64,000 bases of DNA from Pelomonas nitida (GTDB lineage Bacteria > Pseudomonadota > Gammaproteobacteria > Burkholderiales > Burkholderiaceae_C). The DNA lies in NCBI RefSeq assembly GCF_043555975.1, contig NZ_JBIGIA010000013.1, forward strand, positions 1 through 64,000. The letters are read 5' to 3'. Position 1 is the first letter of the stretch; each line of letters starts with the position of its first letter. Made by a program: the position numbers and the translations under genes. Of the stretch, positions 59,032 to 64,000 are shown piece by piece. The notes under the pieces were generated by a model. That model was not told the origin of the DNA, did not search any database, and saw only the letters and a program-made list of their open reading frames with translations.

Positions 59032-59864
59032 GATTCACACCGCTGCTGATGGCCCTGGGCGCGCTGCTCGCCGGGTGCACCCAGATCGACACCGGCAATG
59101 TGGGCGTGGAGCGCACGCTGGGCAAGGTCAGCAGCGAGGCGTTGCCGCCGGGCATCTACCTGACCGTCTTCAAGTCGGTGGACGAGTTCACGGCCAAGGA
59201 AATCAGCTTCCAGCTGGCCGACATGACGCCCAAGAGCCGCGACAACCTGACGATGAAGGACGTCGACATCGACGTCTATTTCAAGGTCATGCCGGCGGCC
59301 GTGCCCGGGCTGTTCACGAAGTACCAGGGCGACGTCGTGCGTCACGCCGACATCGTGCGCGACGGCAGCAAGGACCTCGTCATCGCCTACAGCCGCGTGT
59401 CGCGCGAGGCCCGCGAGGCGGTCTACAAGTCCATCGCCGAGATGGATGCGACGACCATGCACACCAAGCGCGCCGAGCTCTCCGAGCGCGTGCGCGGCGA
59501 GTTGCAGAAGGAGCTGGATGCCACCGACAAGGGCGCTTTCGTGGTGACGGCCGTCAATGTGCGCAACTTGCTGACCGACCCGGCCATCGAGGCCGCCATT
59601 CGGCAACGTGCGGAGACTGACCAGGCCATCGAGCGCAAGCGCAAGGAGGTCGAGCTGGCCAAGGCCGAGGCCGAGCGCCTCATCGTCGAGGCCGAAGGCC
59701 AGGCCCGCGCCAACCAGATCCTCAGCGCGTCGCTGACGCCGGCATTGAAGGAAATCAAGCTGGCCGAACTGCAGCGCGATGCGGCGCTCGCGATCGCCGC
59801 CAAGCCCGGCAACACGGTGCTGCTGGGCACGGGCGCGCAGCCGTTGGTCAACGTCGGCAGGTAG
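59028..59864 (+). CDS. SPFH/prohibitin-like lipoprotein
   Basis: A 278-residue protein. The N-terminus is a signal with lipobox LLAGC (about Cys17), so it is a lipoprotein rather than a transmembrane SPFH protein. An SPFH/prohibitin core follows (GNVGVERTLGKVSSEALPPGIYLTVFKSVDEFTAKEISFQL in part). A coiled coil rich in Ala/Glu/Lys follows (KRKEVELAKAEAERLIVEAEGQARANQI in part) and a hydrophobic-polar end. Such proteins form membrane-associated ring assemblies. The start overlaps the small membrane gene (ATGA). It may work in the envelope on protein quality control. Confidence 0.9.
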   Translation: MRFTPLLMALGALLAGCTQIDTGNVGVERTLGKVSSEALPPGIYLTVFKSVDEFTAKEISFQLADMTPKSRDNLTMKDVDIDVYFKVMPAAVPGLFTKYQGDVVRHADIVRDGSKDLVIAYSRVSREAREAVYKSIAEMDATTMHTKRAELSERVRGELQKELDATDKGAFVVTAVNVRNLLTDPAIEAAIRQRAETDQAIERKRKEVELAKAEAERLIVEAEGQARANQILSASLTPALKEIKLAELQRDAALAIAAKPGNTVLLGTGAQPLVNVGR

Positions 59865-59868
59865 CCGC

Positions 59869-60495
59869 ATGCTGGGCACCCACGACCTGCTGCTGTTCTC
59901 TGCCACCGTCTTTGTCTTGAATGCGACACCGGGCGTCGACATGGCGTTCACGATCGCCAGCACCTTGCGCGGCGGCTGGCGGCAGGGCGTGGTGGCGGCG
60001 CTGGGCATCATGACCGGCTGCGTGGTGCACACGCTGGCGGCGGCGTTCGGCCTGGCCGCGCTGCTGGCAGCATCGGCCGAGGCGTTCACGGTGGTCAAGC
60101 TGGCGGGCGCGGCCTACCTGCTGTATGTCGCGTGGGGCATGGCCCGTGCCGGGCTTCGGCCGCCTGCAGCCGCCGCCGTGGCGGCGCCGCAGTCACTGTG
60201 GCGCACTGCGCGGCAGGGCTTCTTCACGAACGCGCTGAATCCCAAGGTGGCGCTGTTCTTCCTGGCGCTGCTGCCGCAGTTCATCGACGCCGGCGCGCCC
60301 GACAAGGCGCTGTCCTTCCTGTTCCTGGGCGGCTGGTTCATCGTGCAGGGGCTACTGTTCCTGCTGGCGCTGATCGCGCTGGTCACGCCGCTGCGTCGCG
60401 CGTCGCCGAGGCCCTGGCTGTTGCGTGGCCTCCATCTGGGCGGCGCCGGGCTGTTCACCGCCCTGGCCGCCAAACTGGCTCTGACAAAACCATGA
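59869..60495 (+). CDS. LysE/RhtB family amino acid exporter
   Basis: A 208-residue inner-membrane protein with six hydrophobic helices. The opening HDLLLFSATVFVLNATPGVDM holds the conserved NATPGVD/NLTPGPD-type motif, then GGWRQGVVAALGIMTGCVVH, and FFTNALNPKVALFFLALLPQF. These are LysE/RhtB hallmarks. The substrate is not predictable; RhtB-type members export homoserine, threonine or homoserine lactones. It starts 5 bases after the SPFH stop and overlaps the next gene (ATGA), continuing the operon. Confidence 0.93.
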   Translation: MLGTHDLLLFSATVFVLNATPGVDMAFTIASTLRGGWRQGVVAALGIMTGCVVHTLAAAFGLAALLAASAEAFTVVKLAGAAYLLYVAWGMARAGLRPPAAAAVAAPQSLWRTARQGFFTNALNPKVALFFLALLPQFIDAGAPDKALSFLFLGGWFIVQGLLFLLALIALVTPLRRASPRPWLLRGLHLGGAGLFTALAAKLALTKP

Positions 60496-61157
60496 ATGTG
60501 CTCATCATCGGCGCGTCTCGCGGCCTCGGCTTCGAGTTCGTGCGCCAGTACCGCGCGGCCGGCGCCCGCATCACAGCCACCGCGCGCGACGACGACGCGC
60601 TGGAGCGGCTGCACGCGCATGGCGCGCGGGCGCTCAAGCTGGACGTGGCCGATGCGGCCAGCGTGTCGGGCCTGGCCTGGCTCATCGACGGCGAGCGTTT
60701 CGACGTGGTCGTCATCAATGCCGGCGTCTACGGGCCGCGCACCCAGGGGCTGGAGACGCCGACGCTGGCGGATTTCGATGCCGTCATGCACACCAACGTG
60801 CTGGGCCCCATGCGTGTGCTGCCCCAGGTGGCGGAGGCGCTGGCCCCGGATGCCCGCGTGGCCATCCTGTCGTCGCAGATGGGCGCCATCGCGGGGCGTG
60901 GCAGCAGTACGGGCTGGCTGTACCGGGCGTCCAAGGCGGCGGTCAATTCGGTCATGAAGGACGCGTCCCTGGCGCTGGCGGGGCGGGCCATCGTCGTCAG
61001 CTTCCACCCCGGCTGGGTGCGCACCGACATGGGCGGCGCGGGCGCCGACATCGACGCTGCCACCAGCATCGCCGGCATGCGCACCGTGCTGGCCAGCGTG
61101 AAGCCGGCCGACAGCGGCGGCTTCTTCAACTACGACGGCATGCGCCTTGCATGGTGA
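60492..61157 (+). CDS. Short-chain dehydrogenase/reductase
   Basis: A 221-residue classical SDR. It has cofactor loop IIGASRGLGFEF (near 5-16), Asp in LDVAD, NAGVYG, the Ser in LSSQMG and the catalytic Tyr-x-x-x-Lys in WLYRASKAAVNS. It matches the csgA/YbbO-like small SDR group; NADP preference is suggested by the Arg after the second strand. It starts in the LysE stop. Its substrate is unknown. Confidence 0.9.
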   Translation: MNVLIIGASRGLGFEFVRQYRAAGARITATARDDDALERLHAHGARALKLDVADAASVSGLAWLIDGERFDVVVINAGVYGPRTQGLETPTLADFDAVMHTNVLGPMRVLPQVAEALAPDARVAILSSQMGAIAGRGSSTGWLYRASKAAVNSVMKDASLALAGRAIVVSFHPGWVRTDMGGAGADIDAATSIAGMRTVLASVKPADSGGFFNYDGMRLAW

Positions 61158-61163
61158 TGGCCG

Positions 61164-61189
61164 CCCACCGACCGCCGCGAATCGGTGGG
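61164..61189 (+). terminator. Hairpin after the SDR gene
   Basis: CCCACCGA (61164-61171) and TCGGTGGG (61182-61189) form an 8-base stem with a 10-base loop, 7 bases after the SDR stop. There is no T-run. It plausibly closes the 58.85-61.16 kb operon. Confidence 0.45.
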
Positions 61190-61344
61190 GACGTGTCCAT
61201 CAAAGTAGCGGCAGGGGCGCGCAACCCCGTGACAAGGACTGCGCTAACGTGAACCACCTTGGGATTGCGGCCGCGGCCCGTGTGCTGGGCGCCGCCGCAA
61301 TGTTTGCGATGCTCTGATCCATCAGCCCTCCGGGAGAACGCCTT

Positions 61345-61815
61345 ATGAACACCCCCGTTGTCGAGACCGAATCGCCGGTGTTGGTGCAGGCGGGCGAGAC
61401 CTGTGAGCGCAGCGTGCGCTTCACGCGCGAGGAAATCGCCACCTTCGCTCGGCTGACGGGCGACACCAACCCGCTGCACCACGATGTGCAGGCAGCCCAG
61501 CGCGCCCGGCACGGCGAAATCATCGCCAGCGGTCAGCAGACGACCGCGCAGATGATCGGTCTGGTGGCCAGCCACTTCTCGCGCAGCGACGACGGGCAGA
61601 CCCGCGAGCTGCTGTGCCTGAACTTCAACTTCGCGTTCAAGGCGCCCGTGTTCGCCGAGCAGGAGCTGGTGCTGCACTGGCAGGTGTCCAGCGTCGAGTG
61701 GAGCGCCTCGCTGGGCGGCTGGCTGTTCCATGCCGATGGCCGGGCCACCGTGCGCCATGCGCATCCCTGCGTCATCGGGCGCGGCACGCTGCTGGTCCGG
61801 GGCGGGCGCGGCTGA
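61345..61815 (+). CDS. MaoC-like hotdog-fold dehydratase
   Basis: A 156-residue hotdog-fold protein. FTREEIATFARLTGDTNPLHHD (quoted in part, about 25-46) carries the Asp/His pair of R-specific enoyl-CoA hydratases and MaoC-like dehydratases, and ASGQQTTAQMIGL matches the next block. A role in acyl-CoA or PHB metabolism is likely, but the exact substrate is unknown. The 187 bases before it hold a hairpin and no gene. Confidence 0.85.
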   Translation: MNTPVVETESPVLVQAGETCERSVRFTREEIATFARLTGDTNPLHHDVQAAQRARHGEIIASGQQTTAQMIGLVASHFSRSDDGQTRELLCLNFNFAFKAPVFAEQELVLHWQVSSVEWSASLGGWLFHADGRATVRHAHPCVIGRGTLLVRGGRG

Positions 61816-61826
61816 GCGCTGCGGTC

Positions 61827-62192
61827 TCACGCCAGCCAGGCCCGCACCTGGTCGGCCAGCCGGGCCACGTCGATGGGCTTGTCCAGGTGGTCCGCGCAGC
61901 CGGCCGCACGTGAGCGGGCCTTGTCCTCCGGCCGCGCCTGGGCGCTCAGGGCCAGCACGGGCACGTCGCGCAGTGCCGGGTCGGCCTTGAGCCGGCGCGT
62001 GGCCTCGTAGCCGTCGAGCACGGGCATGCGCAGGTCCATCAGGATGATGTCCGGCCGTTGCCGGGCCGCAGCGGCCAGCGCCTGCAGGCCGTCCGTCACC
62101 CATTCGACGTCGAAGCCCGCCTGCTCCAGCACGAAGCGGGCGAGATAGGCGTTGACCTCGTTGTCCTCCACGAGCAGCACACGCGCGGTCAT
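61827..62192 (-). CDS. CheY-like response regulator
   Basis: A 121-residue receiver with no output domain. Glu9/Asp10, phospho-acceptor Asp53 (IILMDLRMP), LSAQA and Lys in HLDKPID are intact. It starts in the stop of the sensor kinase gene (ATGA overlap at 62189-62192), so the two are coupled. Such pairs often act as phosphorelay intermediates or as output by protein binding. Confidence 0.95.
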   Translation of the reverse strand: MTARVLLVEDNEVNAYLARFVLEQAGFDVEWVTDGLQALAAAARQRPDIILMDLRMPVLDGYEATRRLKADPALRDVPVLALSAQARPEDKARSRAAGCADHLDKPIDVARLADQVRAWLA

Positions 62193-64000
62193 GGCGGTGC
62201 GTCCAGCTCGACGACGAAGCGGGAGCCGCCGCCCTCGGTTGGCGTTTCATGGCGGATGCGCCCGTTCATCAGGCGCAGCAGCTGTGCGCTGAGGTACAGG
62301 CCCAGCCCCGTGCCCTGCTGGCCGTCGGCCAGCCCGTTGTCCAGCTGCCTGAAGGGCTGGAACAGCAGGCCACGCTGGGCCTCGGGCACGCCCGGGCCGT
62401 GGTCGCGCACCGCCATGACGAGGCGATCGCCGTCGCGCCATGCGGTGATCTCGATGTCGCCCCGATCGCTGAACTTGATGGCGTTGCCGACCAGGTTCAG
62501 CAGCACCTGCGCCAGCTTGCGGCGGTCCCCCGGCCAGGGCAGCGGCGTCGGCATGTCCACGACCAGCGCCAGGCCGCGCTGCTCGGCCAGCGGCCGCAGC
62601 TGGTGGGCCACCTCTCCCGCCAGCTCGGCCATGTCCAGCGGCGCGATGCTCAGCTCGGCGCGGCCCGCCTCGATGCGCGACAGGTCCAGCAGGTCGTTGA
62701 TCAGCGCCAGCAGGTGCCGGCCTGCGCTGCCGACATAGCCGAGCTGGCGGGTCTGCTCCGGCGTGACGGGGCCGCTGCGGCCACTGCCCAGCAGATCGGT
62801 GAAGCCGAGGATGGCGTTCAGCGGCGTGCGCAGCTCGTGGCTCATGCGGGCGAGGAACTCGGACTTGGCGCGGTCCTGGGCCTGCAGGCGGCGGTGTTCG
62901 GCCGCGGCGCGCTCGGCGGCCTTGCGCTCGGAGAGGTCGTGCAGAAAGCCGACGAACAGTGTCTCGCCGTCCAGCTCGAAGCGCGCGAAGCGGATCTCCA
63001 CCGGCAGCTCGCGCCCGTCGGTGTGGCGCGCGACGGCCTCGGTGCCGCGCCAGTTCAGGTGCCGTTCGCCGGTCGCCAGGTGGCGGGCCAGGCCGGCGTC
63101 ATGCGCCGCGCGCAGGCTCTCGGGCTGCAGCACCGCCAGCGGCTGGCCCGCCAGGCTGCCGGGCGCGTGCCCCAGCAGCGCGTGCAAGGCCGGGTTGGCG
63201 AGGCGGATGCGGCTGTCGGTGTCGATGATGAGCGTGCCGTCGATGCTGGTGTCCCACAGCGAGCGAAACAGCGCCTCGCTGCGCTGCACGGCCTGCGTGG
63301 CGGCCAGGTCCTTGCGTGCGCGTCTCACCATCAGGAACACGGCGGCCGGGCCGAACAACAGCGCGCTGGCGATCAGCATGGTCTCCAGCGCCGCAGCCGT
63401 GAGGCGCGACGCCCGGCCCAGGTTGGCTGCGAAATGCTCCTCCAGCACGGTCAGGCGCGCGTCCAGCGCCAGCAGGCGCGGCTGCAGCGCCGCCCGCGCT
63501 TCGGCGGGCTGCTGCCGGGCCTCTTCGGCCAGCCGGATCAGCTCGGCAATCGCGTCATCGGCGGTGCGCCAGCTCTCCACCGCGTCGGACAGCTGGGGCA
63601 GCGTGCTGCAGCAACGGTAGAGCCGGATCATGCCGGGCGCGTCGGCGGCCGGGTTGCGTGAGCCGACGAAGCCGTCACGGGCCTCGTCGTCATGCGCGCT
63701 GCCGCGGTCCATCGCCTCGCGGGCGCGGCGCGCATTCAACGGCACGGCGATCTCCTGCTCGTAGCGCTGGAACAGGCCCTCGTCGCCCGTCTGCAGATAG
63801 CCCAGCAGCGCCAGCGTGGCGCTCTTCTGAGCCCGCGACCAATGGCTTTCGCCCGTCACGTACGCGCGCCCGGCGGACAGCGCCGTCACGGCGAACAGCC
63901 CCAGCGCGGCCAGCACGGCCGCCATCGCAAGCAGCAGCCACGCCACGCGCCGCGCGCTGCGCGGCAGGGCGGCGGCCGAGGTGGATGCAGGCGCGGTGCT
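62189..64000 (-). CDS. PAS sensor histidine kinase (5' end outside window)
   Basis: At least 585 residues are visible. The frame stays open to the window edge, so the true start may lie beyond 64000 (a GTG at 63946 is possible). It has a first membrane helix, a periplasmic helical domain of about 180 residues with ESWRTADDAIAELIRLAEEA, and a second helix (MLIASALLFGPAAVFLMV). A PAS domain follows (SLWDTSIDGTLIIDTDSRIRLANPALHALLG in part), then HisKA H-box FLARMSHELRTPLNAILGFT, N-box NLVGNAIKFSDRG and G-boxes DHGPGVP and GTGLGLYLS. The orthodox kinase signals to the coupled receiver at 61827. Confidence 0.93.
   Translation of the reverse strand, partial: STAPASTSAAALPRSARRVAWLLLAMAAVLAALGLFAVTALSAGRAYVTGESHWSRAQKSATLALLGYLQTGDEGLFQRYEQEIAVPLNARRAREAMDRGSAHDDEARDGFVGSRNPAADAPGMIRLYRCCSTLPQLSDAVESWRTADDAIAELIRLAEEARQQPAEARAALQPRLLALDARLTVLEEHFAANLGRASRLTAAALETMLIASALLFGPAAVFLMVRRARKDLAATQAVQRSEALFRSLWDTSIDGTLIIDTDSRIRLANPALHALLGHAPGSLAGQPLAVLQPESLRAAHDAGLARHLATGERHLNWRGTEAVARHTDGRELPVEIRFARFELDGETLFVGFLHDLSERKAAERAAAEHRRLQAQDRAKSEFLARMSHELRTPLNAILGFTDLLGSGRSGPVTPEQTRQLGYVGSAGRHLLALINDLLDLSRIEAGRAELSIAPLDMAELAGEVAHQLRPLAEQRGLALVVDMPTPLPWPGDRRKLAQVLLNLVGNAIKFSDRGDIEITAWRDGDRLVMAVRDHGPGVPEAQRGLLFQPFRQLDNGLADGQQGTGLGLYLSAQLLRLMNGRIRHETPTEGGGSRFVVELDAPP

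Overview
The window is very GC-rich, densely coding DNA from a beta-proteobacterium. The best fit is Burkholderiales in the Rubrivivax/Leptothrix/Roseateles/Sphaerotilaceae neighbourhood. This rests on gene content and style, not on an rRNA marker: Calvin-type class II aldolase, PurE-PurK-Sua5 order, fused isobutyryl-CoA mutase IcmF, CreA, a NhaR-like LysR, small intergenic hairpin repeats and many GTGA/ATGA/TTGA stop-start overlaps. It looks chromosomal and mostly housekeeping. No tRNA, rRNA, CRISPR array, transposase, phage or plasmid gene was seen.

Layout. 0.2-3.7 kb: copper ATPase, FMN reductase and pirin in an overlapping operon, meeting a regulator with winged-helix, histidine-kinase-type ATPase and STAS-like parts. 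4.9-18.1 kb: aldolase with a clear terminator, SWIM zinc-finger protein, gamma-glutamylcyclotransferase, purC, an unknown helical protein, a membrane Ser/Thr kinase, a roadblock-type protein, CnoX-like thioredoxin, purE-purK-sua5 and an SGNH-type lipoprotein. 18.2-24.3 kb: acyl-CoA ligase, FFLEELY-type protein, lipase, hppD with a divergent Lrp regulator, and an HDOD protein. 24.4-25.7 kb: three small genes including an HTH protein with a duplicated DNA motif. 25.8-31.4 kb: EF-G-like GTPase, M28 peptidase, a terminal-inverted-repeat element, and a divergent LysR/NmrA pair.

31.5-39.9 kb is a signalling block. It holds an Arg/Asp-rich periplasmic protein, a PAS-GGDEF-EAL protein, a small membrane protein, a stand-alone receiver plus NarL-type histidine kinase, a BON lipoprotein, a LuxR-type response regulator, a small protein, and a membrane protein with a degenerate GGDEF domain. 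A GTAGGAC motif recurs in four intergenic regions of this block, which suggests a local NarL-type regulon. 40.0-41.6 kb carries CreA and a lactonase. 41.7-44.8 kb is a small accessory patch of unknown genes around a compound inverted-repeat element.

44.8-53.4 kb carries IcmF, an OPT transporter, a Bax-inhibitor-1 protein, NhaR and isovaleryl-CoA dehydrogenase. Near-identical palindromes (TTGACGTTAACGTCAA and TTGACGTTCACGTCAA) precede icmF/OPT and the dehydrogenase, tying branched-chain acyl-CoA catabolism together. 53.5-64.0 kb: carbonic anhydrase, hemerythrin, SH3 protein, DUF3297 protein, a cytochrome P450 remnant beside a dispersed repeat, thiolase, a previously unlisted 59-aa membrane protein coupled to an SPFH lipoprotein, LysE exporter, short-chain dehydrogenase, MaoC-like hydratase, and a receiver/hybrid-type sensor kinase pair running off the right edge.

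The strongest candidates for something undescribed are the GTAGGAC signalling regulon, the inverted-repeat element that supplies stop codons to both flanking genes, the HTH gene with duplicated operators, and the small membrane protein coupled to the SPFH lipoprotein.
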